Positions 36,677-44,220 of a stretch of DNA of 64,000 nt are shown piece after piece (the stretch's first letter is position 1; every line of letters begins with the position of its first letter). The DNA is from WJMT01 sp964456985 (lineage in GTDB: Bacteria; Acidobacteriota; Aminicenantia; Aminicenantales; Aminicenantaceae): positions 1-64,000 of the forward strand of contig CAYWDH010000005.1 of NCBI GenBank assembly GCA_964456985.1. The letters run 5' to 3'. The position numbers were made by a program, and so were the translations under genes. Below the pieces are notes generated by a model. That model was not told the DNA's origin. It saw only the letters and a program-made list of their open reading frames with translations, and searched no databases.

Positions 36677-36738
36677 TTGACAACCGCACTGTAATGACCT
36701 ATTTTCTGAATAGGTGTTCCGTTCCCCTGCTTGAACGG
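36677..36738 (+). promoter_or_regulatory. Promoter with two overlapping inverted repeats, upstream of the terminase genes
   Basis: TTGACA (36677-36682), a 17-bp spacer and TATTTT (36700-36705) form a promoter pointing to the terminase genes. CCTATT/AATAGG (36698-36703 and 36709-36714) overlaps the -10 box, and CCGTTC/GAACGG (36719-36724 and 36733-36738) follows at the start of the transcript. They could be repressor sites or leader hairpins. Confidence 0.6.
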
Positions 36739-36888
36739 GACTTAGGTATAAAGGTAAATAAACCCCAAGTAAGTCAGTATTAGAGGGTCATCTTCTGGTA
36801 TAGGTCTGATTGAGTTTGTCTGTCTTATGGCATCTCATAGGGAGAAATTTTAGAGAAAATGAAAAGAGACCAGATAGAGGGAATAAAA

Positions 36889-36966
36889 ATGAGAATACAA
36901 TTAACTATCTACCCTTATAATCGTCGTTTCTGGGGCGTTTCAGAGCCTTATTTGAGGAGAATTTGA
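36889..36966 (+). CDS. Possible 25-residue leader peptide
   Basis: ATG at 36889, preceded by AGAGGG, reads MRIQLTIYPYNRRFWGVSEP to a TGA at 36964-36966. That stop lies three bases before the ATG of the small terminase-like gene. The YPYNRRFWGV part resembles short phage-type proteins. It could be a real micro-protein or a device for coupled translation. Confidence 0.4.
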   Translation: MRIQLTIYPYNRRFWGVSEPYLRRI

Positions 36967-36968
36967 CT

Positions 36969-37427
36969 ATGTCTAAGGCTGATTCTGGAAGGGATTCACA
37001 AGGAAGATTTACGAAGGGGAATAAAGCCGCCATAAAGCATTATTGCCATACGTTTCTTGTAACAAATAGACTCCCTAAAATTCGTGGAGTAAGGAAGATT
37101 CAGAAGAATCTGGATAGGGTCAGAAAAGAGCTTGAGTCTAGTGTTTCCAAGATGACTGTCCAGAAGCAAATCCTGATTGACCAAATCGTAAAAACACAGG
37201 GTTTTTGCTCACTATTCGAGCTATATGCCAGAAAGATGGGATTATTTGACCCCCAGGATGGTAAAAAAGGAAAAATCTCTTTTATGCCAGGATTCAAGAC
37301 TTATATCAGTCTGTTAAACAGTCAGCGGAGGGCATTATTTGCTCTTGGGTTAGATAGACAGGCTCAAGAGCAGATTTTAACTCCGCTCGAAATCACACAA
37401 AAGGAGAGTGGAAATGAAAGATATTAA
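36969..37427 (+). CDS. Terminase small subunit-like protein
   Basis: About 152 residues, basic and helical, starting MSKADSGRDSQGRFTKGNKA, a common N-terminus of phage small terminase or homeodomain-like proteins. GAGGAG lies eight bases before the ATG at 36969, which is why I prefer it over a TTG two codons earlier. No strong motif proves the role. The call rests on the position just before the large terminase and on size. If right, it would recognise the packaging site, for which the block at 36386 is a candidate. Confidence 0.55.
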   Translation: MSKADSGRDSQGRFTKGNKAAIKHYCHTFLVTNRLPKIRGVRKIQKNLDRVRKELESSVSKMTVQKQILIDQIVKTQGFCSLFELYARKMGLFDPQDGKKGKISFMPGFKTYISLLNSQRRALFALGLDRQAQEQILTPLEITQKESGNERY

Positions 37428-37572
37428 GACTGTTGATGATTTACGAAGGGAGTATCCAAAACTTGTAAAAGAGATTGAAGATAACGCTCTCATTAGTGGA
37501 GGGAAAAAGCACTCATTTGACAGAGAGATACGGAGAGCTAAAGCACAGGCAAGGAGACTAGCTGGAGTATAG
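37414..37572 (+). CDS. 52-residue protein between the terminase genes
   Basis: ATG at 37414, with AAAGGAGAG directly upstream, opens a 52-residue frame (MKDIKTVDDLRREYPKLVKE at its start) that ends at TAG 37570-37572. It overlaps the preceding gene by 14 bp, and the large terminase ATG follows one base after its stop. This tight packing argues that it is translated. It is short, charged and helical, with no recognised family. Confidence 0.65.
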   Translation: MKDIKTVDDLRREYPKLVKEIEDNALISGGKKHSFDREIRRAKAQARRLAGV

Positions 37573-37573
37573 A

Positions 37574-39166
37574 ATGAACATTATTCAAGCTCTCGATGAC
37601 GAAAGATTTTTCAAAGGTCTGTTCAAAGATTCTTCCACCTGGGCGTCATGGAGAGTTTTTCTCAAAGCATTATTCGGACTTCCAATTGAAGACAAAAAGG
37701 AACTTGAGCTTTTCAGGAAATGCACAGGAAGAAAAGAATTTTTATCTAAGCAAGCTAGAGAATGTTACGTAATAGCAGGGAGACGCTCAGGAAAGTCCTT
37801 CATTTCTGCGGTTATCGCTGTATATTTAGCCTGTTTTTTTGACTGGACACCTTTTCTAACTACGGGGGAGCTGGGTTCTATTTTCATTATTGCAACGGAT
37901 AAAGAACAGGCTCGTATTGTTAAGGCTTATATAGACGGGATTCTTAACTCGACTCCACATCTTGCGAAAACAATAGAAAAAAGCCTTGTTTGGGAAATTG
38001 AATTGAACACAAGAGTAAACATTGCAATCAAAACCGCTTCATTCAAAACTGTCAGAGGATTCACATTGTTAGCTGTCATAGCTGAAGAACTTGCATTTTG
38101 GAGAGATTCAGAGACCTCTGCAAATCCAGCTCAAGAGATTCTAACCGCACTAAGACCCGCACTTTCAACTATTCCTAATTCTCTCCTTCTTGGAATTTCC
38201 ACTCCATACAGCCGTTCGGGAGTTCTTTGGGAACATTTTCATAAACACTATGGAAACGACGAAAGAGAGGCTCCTCTAGTCTGGCAAGCTGACACTTTTA
38301 CTATGAACCCTACAATAAACAAATCCATCATTGAAAACGCTCTCAGAGATGATTACTCAGCGGCTTCTGCTGAATGGCTTGCCAGATTTAGGGATGACCT
38401 TGAGCAGTTCTTATCATTAGAACTTATCGAGCAAGCAGTCATCCCTGGACGTATCGAACTTCCAAAGATTGCAGACACTCGGTATTTTGCTCATTGTGAC
38501 CCAAGTGGAGGACGTGGAGACTCAATGACCCTGGCAATCAGTCACAAGGATTCAGACAGTCAGAAAATCGTCCTGGATGCTGTCAGGGAAGCCAGACCCC
38601 CTTTCGTACCCAGAGATGTGGTCAAAGACTTTTCCAAGGTTTTGAAAAGTTACGGAGTCGAGCGTTTACAGCTTGACCGTTACGCCGCAGAGTGGACTGT
38701 TTCAGCTTTTAGAGATGAAGGAATCATGCCAGAGTCGGTAAAGAAATCAGCTTCTGAGCTTTATATAAATTTCTTGCCTTTGATAAGCAATCGAAGCATT
38801 GAACTCTTAGATAATAAACGACTCGTTTCACAATTTAAATCCCTGGAGCGAAAAACAAGGAGTGGAGGGCGAGATTTAGTTGACCACCCTCCAGGAGCAC
38901 ACGACGATTTGTCAAATGCTACTGCTGGGGCTTGTGTCCTTGCCTCTGAGATTCAAGAAAATGATTCAGAAATCATTCTCTCACTTCTAGAAGCAGAGGC
39001 GGAATCTATCTTGACAGATGAAGAGGAGCTTGAGCGGCGTTTTACAACCTGGCTCTTAGGTGGTGAATTACCTCCGACAAAAGAGGAGCAAGAAGGTAAA
39101 CCCAGGCAGGGAAAACCAAGGACAGTTTTGACAGTAAGTGAATGGGACAGAAGAAATGATAAATAG
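37574..39166 (+). CDS. Phage terminase large subunit (TerL)
   Basis: The 530-residue protein has Walker A GRRSGKS (residues 69-75) and Walker B LLAVIAEELAF (Glu171/Glu172), the packaging ATPase core. A C-terminal RNase H-like nuclease starts at FAHCDPSGG (Asp309) and ends with HDDLSNA (about residue 446). Length and domain order match phage TerL. In phages it pumps DNA into empty capsids. Here no capsid gene is near, which suggests packaging into particles of another phage. Confidence 0.9.
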   Translation: MNIIQALDDERFFKGLFKDSSTWASWRVFLKALFGLPIEDKKELELFRKCTGRKEFLSKQARECYVIAGRRSGKSFISAVIAVYLACFFDWTPFLTTGELGSIFIIATDKEQARIVKAYIDGILNSTPHLAKTIEKSLVWEIELNTRVNIAIKTASFKTVRGFTLLAVIAEELAFWRDSETSANPAQEILTALRPALSTIPNSLLLGISTPYSRSGVLWEHFHKHYGNDEREAPLVWQADTFTMNPTINKSIIENALRDDYSAASAEWLARFRDDLEQFLSLELIEQAVIPGRIELPKIADTRYFAHCDPSGGRGDSMTLAISHKDSDSQKIVLDAVREARPPFVPRDVVKDFSKVLKSYGVERLQLDRYAAEWTVSAFRDEGIMPESVKKSASELYINFLPLISNRSIELLDNKRLVSQFKSLERKTRSGGRDLVDHPPGAHDDLSNATAGACVLASEIQENDSEIILSLLEAEAESILTDEEELERRFTTWLLGGELPPTKEEQEGKPRQGKPRTVLTVSEWDRRNDK

Positions 39167-39238
39167 AAGCTTATATCTAACGACGTCCACACCAAAAAGA
39201 CTGTCCTTCTTTTTCAGGTGTTTTATGCCTATGGAGCA

Positions 39239-39270
39239 GGGCGGCTGTTTTTTAAAAAGAACAGTCGCCC
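39239..39270 (+). repeat. Hairpin between terL and the 200-residue gene
   Basis: An 11-bp stem with one G-U pair (39239-39249 with 39260-39270) surrounds an A/T loop. A related hairpin (about 39941-39974, containing GCAGTCGTT and AACGACCGC) follows the next gene. The two may be transcript-processing or attenuation structures. Confidence 0.45.
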
Positions 39271-39299
39271 TTCCTCCTAAGGTCAAAAGAGAGTGAAAA

Positions 39300-39902
39300 A
39301 TGACAAAGAAAGAAATTGAAAAAATCCTTATAAGCAAGATTCTGGAAAATCCTCATTTTATCCGCTTCGATAAAGCTCCGGCCGTTTACCCAGAACATAA
39401 TGAACATGCAGGGTTACTCTGGAAGATTTTTTACCTTTTCGAGACCAGAACATGGACAAGACTCAGCAGGGAAAATGATGGTTTGATTTTGTCTGTTTTG
39501 GATAAAATCGCAAAGGAAGGGAAAGCTAAATTTTTCAGTGTGGAACTCACAAAAGACATGCATCATGATGACATTCGCTTCAGGTGTGAAATCGGGACAG
39601 CGAAAAGGACAAACGGAACCTGTGATGTTAAACAAACAACTATAAGGCTCTATTCGGATGAACCTCTTACAAAAAAAGAGAAGAAAGAGCCTTACACTAT
39701 TCTGAATGTTAAAGAGCAATTTGAGAAAATAAGAGAGGAACGAGACAAGGCATTCAGAAAAGAGTTCGGATGGAGATACGACTTCGACCTCGAAAAGAAA
39801 CTCCGCAACCAGGAGCTAAAAGCTCAATCTGAACTGAGACGAAACATACGAGCAATCAGAAAATGGACTCAGGAACATGATGAAAAACAAAAAAAGGCTT
39901 AA
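39300..39902 (+). CDS. Hypothetical protein of the satellite module
   Basis: The 200-residue protein is soluble and very basic, with a C-terminal coiled coil (about 135-200, many Lys, Glu and Arg). The front half contains HAGLLWKIFYLFETRTWTR and KDMHHDDIRFRCEIGT. No family is recognised. It lies between TerL and the replication-like region. The spacing to TerL (133 bp) includes the hairpin at 39239. Confidence 0.55.
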   Translation: MTKKEIEKILISKILENPHFIRFDKAPAVYPEHNEHAGLLWKIFYLFETRTWTRLSRENDGLILSVLDKIAKEGKAKFFSVELTKDMHHDDIRFRCEIGTAKRTNGTCDVKQTTIRLYSDEPLTKKEKKEPYTILNVKEQFEKIREERDKAFRKEFGWRYDFDLEKKLRNQELKAQSELRRNIRAIRKWTQEHDEKQKKA

Positions 39903-39995
39903 TATAAAATGGCTCATACTGGTTTTTCAAAGAATAAAGGGGCAGTCGTTTTTCTAACTTGTAACGACCGCCTCGACTAAAAGAGCAAAGGAAAG

Positions 39996-40130
39996 ATGAG
40001 TTATAAAAAGCTTTCAGTCCCAGAAATTAAGAGAGAAAATCCCTGGGGATATCTCAAAGATAGAATCAGGTTTTTTATTTGGCTTTTAAAGTGGAGTGTC
40101 ATTCTTTTAATTTTAGGGGTTTGTTTTTAA
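39996..40130 (+). CDS. 44-residue single-pass membrane protein
   Basis: AAAGGAAAG precedes ATG 39996. The frame reads MSYKKLSVPEIKRENPWGYL, a basic stretch, then a hydrophobic helix (FFIWLLKWSVILLILGVCF) to TAA at 40128. Small one-helix proteins such as this occur in phages and toxin systems. No family is recognised. Confidence 0.5.
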   Translation: MSYKKLSVPEIKRENPWGYLKDRIRFFIWLLKWSVILLILGVCF

Positions 40131-40131
40131 T

Positions 40132-40230
40132 ATGGAAAAAATCTTTAATCATAGCCAAGAAGGGGAGGTCATTGCTTCTATCCTCCCCTCTGGCTCTTCA
40201 AAAAATTGGGTTTTTTTGAAAAATGATTAA
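40132..40230 (+). CDS. Possible 32-residue peptide
   Basis: ATG at 40132, two bases after the previous stop, opens a 32-codon frame (MEKIFNHSQEGEVIASILPS at its start). The same stretch contains an 8-bp hairpin (AGGGGAGG with CCTCCCCT) that might instead be a terminator. Coding status is uncertain. Confidence 0.3.
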   Translation: MEKIFNHSQEGEVIASILPSGSSKNWVFLKND

Positions 40231-40245
40231 AATAATAGATAAGGT

Positions 40246-40343
40246 CGCTCCGTCGTTTGGAGTGATGGTCATTTAGAACCCAGTTCTGGGTTGGTCATTA
40301 GGCTCGAAAAATCGAGCGGTTCCTTGAACTTGCGTTCAGCAAG
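40246..40343. other. Run of four short hairpins (structured non-coding region)
   Basis: Four hairpins follow each other: 40246-40251/40259-40264, 40277-40282/40287-40292 (AACCCA and TGGGTT), 40302-40307/40312-40317 (GCTCGA and TCGAGC), and a weaker one near 40323-40343 (CTTG...CAAG). They lie directly upstream of the HTH protein gene. They could form a regulatory leader or a replication-related structure. Confidence 0.5.
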
Positions 40344-40376
40344 TGGTGAATTAAAAAATTTAATAGAAAGGAGCCA

Positions 40377-40817
40377 ATGGCTATGATTAAAAATCCAAAC
40401 TCAAACCCAAACCTGGGAAGAAGAAATCACCAAACAGCCGTTACTTTTGATGGTGTACATTACGGACAAACACCAATTGATTTGCTCGCAGACCCTAATA
40501 TTAAACCACAGCTAAAAGTTTTATATTCAGCTTATCATTTACACTGTCCGCAAAAATATCTAAGTTCAAATCCGTTTACCTTCGTCAGTCAAAAAAGAAT
40601 CGGCAGAGAATATCTTGGATGGAGTCAACAAACAGTTTCATATTGGACAAAAAAACTTGCAGAGGAAGGCTGGCTGACAATCATAAGACTCGGACAAGGA
40701 AAATCCAACATCATCATTTTACACGATAGAAAAGGGAAGCGTATTACAGCAAAAGAGCGGAAAAATTTCATCAAATCTGTCAAACTTCAACAGGCTAGAT
40801 ACCAATCCTCTTTGTAA
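40377..40817 (+). CDS. HTH protein, candidate replication initiator
   Basis: The 146-residue protein has a winged-helix-like middle (residues about 60-115): TFVSQKRIGREYLGWSQQTV, then KLAEEGWLTIIRLGQGKSN. This resembles the HTH part of plasmid and phage replication initiators and of some regulators. AAAGGAG precedes the ATG. A direct repeat, an AT-rich stretch and iterons lie immediately downstream, the usual place for an origin that such a protein would bind. The initiator role is inferred from this layout. Confidence 0.6.
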   Translation: MAMIKNPNSNPNLGRRNHQTAVTFDGVHYGQTPIDLLADPNIKPQLKVLYSAYHLHCPQKYLSSNPFTFVSQKRIGREYLGWSQQTVSYWTKKLAEEGWLTIIRLGQGKSNIIILHDRKGKRITAKERKNFIKSVKLQQARYQSSL

Positions 40818-41330
40818 CTAGATACCAACCCTCTTTGTGCTAAATAAATAAGAATAAATAAATAATAAATTTATTATTATCTTTTTTAAGATTTAAATAA
40901 ATTTATTATTTATGAATAGAAGATATAATGTAATGTATATCTTCTATTTACCCTGTGTAATACGCTCTCATACTGTAATACACACTGTAATACACACTGT
41001 ATTACACACTGTATTACACTTTGTATTACATCCCTCGCTTCGCTCGGGGAACGCCTTCGGCGTCTCTGAATCTTAGAAAGTTTACTGAACAGACCCTTCA
41101 GCATTATTTCAACTTCAGCATTATTAGAAAATGTCCAGAATGTCCAGATATCAGGAATGTCCAAAATGTCCAGAATGTCCGAAAAAAGGGGACAAAAAGC
41201 AAATTGAGTTTACTCAAGAACGACCTTTAAATTAGTGTAATACAGAGAGTGTATGTAATACGTCCTTAATATAGCTGTAATACATTTCTACCTCAGGGTA
41301 ATACACAATAATTTTATAGTGTAATACACA
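40796..41330. other. Iteron-rich AT-rich region, candidate replication origin
   Basis: A tandem pair of CTAGATACCAAYCCTCTTTG units (about 40796-40839) is followed by an extreme A/T stretch (about 40840-40920). Five 12-bp units of ACTGTAATACAC or ACTGTATTACAC (40972-41031) come next. After them are a GCCTTCGGC hairpin (near 41050) and a 9-bp tandem array of ATGTCCAGA (about 41131-41180, five of six units clear). Five more GTAATAC sites lie between 41235 and 41330. Iterons plus a melting region next to a HTH protein suggest an origin. Because they lie upstream of int, some may be integrase arm sites. No gene is seen here. Confidence 0.65.
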
Positions 41331-41382
41331 ATTTCAATCAAAAATAGCCGTTTTTCATACTCTCACACTGGAGAGATTGAAA

Positions 41383-42798
41383 ATGGATTCTTTACTAAAT
41401 ACAAAACAGCTTTCAGAATACTTAGGAGTATCCAAAAGCACAGTATACAGATACATAAAAAATCTCGGTCTCCCTTACTATCAAATCCAAGATTCAAAAC
41501 TCCTATTTAAAAAGGAAGAAGTTGATGAGTGGGTGAATCATCACAAAACAACGTACAAGCTTACTGACAAAATTTTAAATAATTTGTTGACAAATCCTGT
41601 TCGAGAAAATATTGATAAGGTTGAAGGAGGTCAAACAGTGGCGAGAAAAAAGACTCGTCACAATTACGGCTATGGTTCGGTTTATGTCAGGAAAACAAAA
41701 AAGGGAATATCAAGGTATTACATCGAGTATTACGATTCAGAAGGAAAAAGGATTCAGAAAGTAGTAAAAAATGCAGTTGATTGGAATCCTGCACATGAGG
41801 CTTTAAGAGATGCTGTCTACAAAGTACATTTCCATAAAATTGACTCAAAAATTCAAAAGAAAACTATCAGATTTAAATCATTCTCTGAAATCTATCTCAA
41901 AGACTATGCTATGAGAAAAAAATCATGGGAACGCTCGGAAAAAGTGTATTTGAACGCCAGCCTTATCCCCTACTTCGGAAAATATAAAATCAGAAAAATC
42001 ACACAGCACCACATTGAGCAATTCATTCGTGAGAGACAAGAAAATGGAGTTAAAAAATCAAGTATCAATCGTGAACTTTCATGTTTGAGTATGATGTTCA
42101 AGAAAGCTATCAGTTGGGGATATTTGAGCGAGAATCCATTGGAACATATCAAGCGATTTAAGGAGAAAGATAACATGAGGGAAAGAGTCCTGTCAGAAAA
42201 AGAAGAGTCAAGGCTTTTAGAAAATTGTGCAGACCATCTGAAGCCTATCATCATCACCGCTCTTAACACCGGAATGAGGCTAGGAGAGATTCTACAGCTC
42301 AGATGGAGTCAAGTTGACTTTAACACAAGAAGAATCAAAGTAGAAAACACAAAAAGCGAAAAGAACAGGGTCATTGGAATCAATGAAGACCTGTACAATG
42401 TTTTGAAGCAAAGAAACACTCAAAATCCTTATGTATTCCCGAATCCTAGCACAGGAAAAGCACTGACTACCGTAAAAACGTCATTCAAAACTGCTTGTAA
42501 GAGAGCGGGGATTGAAAATCTGCGTTTTAATGACCTAAGACACACATTTGGAACTAGACTCATTCAGAATGGAGTAGACATTGAAACGGTGAGAGATTTA
42601 ATGGGTCATCACAGCATCGTTGTCACTCAAAGGTACCTTCATACGAACGATGAAAGAAGGCGGCTAGCTGTTGAATCATTGACCAATAAAGGGACAAAAA
42701 AGGTACAAATCTGTGACACGAACTGTGACACGGGGACAAAAAGCGGAACACCCAAAAATAACAAAACCCACCCAAATGTATTATTTTCAGCCAATTAA
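41383..42798 (+). CDS. int: Tyrosine integrase with N-terminal HTH domain
   Basis: The 471-residue protein has an excisionase-type HTH at residues 1-55 (LSEYLGVSKSTVYRYIKNLG). A linker, an arm/core-binding region (about 90-240) and a catalytic domain follow, with Arg299 (GMRLGEIL), Arg386 (DLRHT), His409/410 (GHHS) and Tyr418 (QRYLH). The usual box II His is Asn383 here. GGAGAG supports ATG 41383. Inside the gene, AAGGAGG stands seven bases before an in-frame GTG at 41638. Translation from there would give an integrase without the HTH domain. The gene ends next to the right att repeat, as expected for site-specific integration. Confidence 0.93.
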   Translation: MDSLLNTKQLSEYLGVSKSTVYRYIKNLGLPYYQIQDSKLLFKKEEVDEWVNHHKTTYKLTDKILNNLLTNPVRENIDKVEGGQTVARKKTRHNYGYGSVYVRKTKKGISRYYIEYYDSEGKRIQKVVKNAVDWNPAHEALRDAVYKVHFHKIDSKIQKKTIRFKSFSEIYLKDYAMRKKSWERSEKVYLNASLIPYFGKYKIRKITQHHIEQFIRERQENGVKKSSINRELSCLSMMFKKAISWGYLSENPLEHIKRFKEKDNMRERVLSEKEESRLLENCADHLKPIIITALNTGMRLGEILQLRWSQVDFNTRRIKVENTKSEKNRVIGINEDLYNVLKQRNTQNPYVFPNPSTGKALTTVKTSFKTACKRAGIENLRFNDLRHTFGTRLIQNGVDIETVRDLMGHHSIVVTQRYLHTNDERRRLAVESLTNKGTKKVQICDTNCDTGTKSGTPKNNKTHPNVLFSAN

Positions 42799-42804
42799 AA
42801 AAAG

Positions 42805-42857
42805 AGCCAGCGAGAGGATTCGAACCTCCGACCTACTGATTACGAATCAGTTGCTCT
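42805..42857 (-). pseudogene. tRNA-Thr(CGT) 3' part
   Basis: The minus strand reads AGAGCA, an anticodon arm ACTGA-TTCGTAA-TCAGT (anticodon CGT), the variable loop AGGTC, a T arm with TTCGAAT, and the 3' acceptor strand CGCTGGC plus T. The 5' acceptor strand and D arm are missing: sequence beyond 42857 matches the element end instead. It is therefore a tRNA 3' half carried by the element or cut by the second integration, and not a working gene. Confidence 0.85.
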
Positions 42858-42946
42858 TGCAGTGTTTTCCCTATGTTATATGGGTTAGCCAGAAAAAAAG
42901 TTTTAGCCAATTATAGCCGTAATTAGGCGTTTTTATTCAAAATCTG
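42829..42946. repeat. Second att-type direct repeat
   Basis: It matches 28213-28330 over 118 bp, with the first 25 bp identical. It serves as the right junction of element 1. Because the sequence right of the core also matches the left end of element 1, it is at the same time the left end of a second, related element. The rest of 42947-43080 is AT-rich with no gene. Confidence 0.85.
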
Positions 42947-43080
42947 CGTAAAATCTTAAGTAATCTAAGAGTTAAGTATCATATTTAAATTTGATTGATA
43001 TCACAAAGTTATATATAATACCAAGGAAAGGAATATTCAATTAAATATAGAATATTTTAGATAATCTAAAAGATTTTCTT

Positions 43081-44220
43081 GTGGATAATTCATTACTAAA
43101 ATCGTATGATTGGGACTTTGTAGATACCTCTTCAAGTAATGGAGTTCACTCAATCCACTCATACCCTGCTAAATTTATTCCTCAAATACCTCGTCAGTTA
43201 ATTAAATTATTTGCAAATGACAAGAGTAGAGTAATTCTTGATCCATTTTGTGGCTCAGGAACTACGCTTGTTGAAGCAATTCTAAAGGGATTTGATGCAT
43301 GGGGAATTGATATAAATCCAGTTTCTTGTCTTATTTCAAGGGTTAAAACTAGGCGTCTTCCAAATAATTTTCTATTTGTTTTGAGACAAGTGCTTGAAGA
43401 GGCAAAAGAGCATTATGCAAACAATACAGTCATACTTCCTGAAATCCCTCGATTAGACCATTGGTTTAAGAAAGATATTCAAAAAGCTGTTAAAGCTCTT
43501 TTAGATAAAATCAACTTGCAGGAGAGCATCCTAATAAAAGAAGGCCTACAGGTTGCTCTCTCGAAAATTTTGGTACAGGTTTCTAATCAGGAAAGTGATA
43601 CGCGATATGCTGCTGTCGAAAAAAACGTAACCTATCTAGATGTTTTTGTTAAATTTGAGAAGGCCGCAGTGATTGTCTTCAATGAATTATCCAAAATATC
43701 AGATGACCTCTTTAAAAAGCTTGGCAAAGCCGTGGTGATAAATAAAGATATTATGAAGACCAAAGGCAAAGATTTGCCTGATAATATCGGTTTAATCATT
43801 ACTTCACCCCCATATCCGAATGCATATGAGTACTGGCTTTATCATAAATATAGAATGTATTGGTTAGGAATGGACCCAATAAAAGTGAGAGAGAATGAAA
43901 TAGGCGCTCGACCTCATTATTTTAAGAAAAATCATCAAGATGAAAGGGACTTTGAGAATCAGATGAGTAAATGTTTCGAACTTCTGTCACGAGTAATGAT
44001 AAAGAATGGAAAGGCATGTTTTCTCGTAGGAGATTCTGTTATACATGGGAAAACGATTGATAACTCTTTAATATTACATCGAGCGGCAGAGCCATATGGA
44101 TTTAAAGTAATCGATGAAGTCGAACGCAATATCTTAGTCACACGAAAGACATTTAATCCAAAACATGGAAGATTAAAAAAAGAAACAATCTTGGTGTTTT
44201 CTCTTAATGAAAAGATATGA
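43081..44220 (+). CDS. DNA methyltransferase (first of a pair)
   Basis: The 379-residue protein has motif I DPFCGSGTTL (about residues 59-68) followed much later by TSPPYPNAYEYW (about 241-252). SPPY is typical of enzymes methylating the exocyclic amino group of cytosine (N4) or adenine. The N-terminal HSIHSYPAKFIPQIP segment is shared with many SPPY methylases. It starts with GTG and lacks a strong ribosome binding site, so the start is uncertain. It overlaps the next methyltransferase by ATGA, so the two are coupled. Confidence 0.88.
   Translation: MDNSLLKSYDWDFVDTSSSNGVHSIHSYPAKFIPQIPRQLIKLFANDKSRVILDPFCGSGTTLVEAILKGFDAWGIDINPVSCLISRVKTRRLPNNFLFVLRQVLEEAKEHYANNTVILPEIPRLDHWFKKDIQKAVKALLDKINLQESILIKEGLQVALSKILVQVSNQESDTRYAAVEKNVTYLDVFVKFEKAAVIVFNELSKISDDLFKKLGKAVVINKDIMKTKGKDLPDNIGLIITSPPYPNAYEYWLYHKYRMYWLGMDPIKVRENEIGARPHYFKKNHQDERDFENQMSKCFELLSRVMIKNGKACFLVGDSVIHGKTIDNSLILHRAAEPYGFKVIDEVERNILVTRKTFNPKHGRLKKETILVFSLNEKI

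Larger units (their letters stand above)
28213..42828. mobile_element. 14.6-kb integrative element resembling a phage satellite
   Basis: The element is bounded by 118-bp direct repeats built on a tRNA-Thr(CGT) core, with a tyrosine integrase ending 31 bp before the right repeat. From left to right it holds cargo (type III R-M and other genes, 28.4-36.4 kb), a 249-bp non-coding block also found in element 2, terminase-like genes, a HTH protein with an iteron region, and the integrase. No portal, capsid or tail gene is seen. The size, integrase, origin-like region and terminase fit a satellite that borrows particles from a helper phage. That interpretation is inference; a strongly reduced prophage is the alternative. 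Confidence 0.8.

Noticed and set aside
40972..41031. Short repeats as a possible CRISPR array
   Set aside because: Units are 12 bp, directly adjacent with no unique spacers, and no cas genes are present. They fit iterons or recombinase sites.
42805..42877. Complete tRNA-Thr gene
   Set aside because: The 5' acceptor strand and D arm expected between 42857 and 42877 are missing; that stretch matches the element end at 28238 onward.
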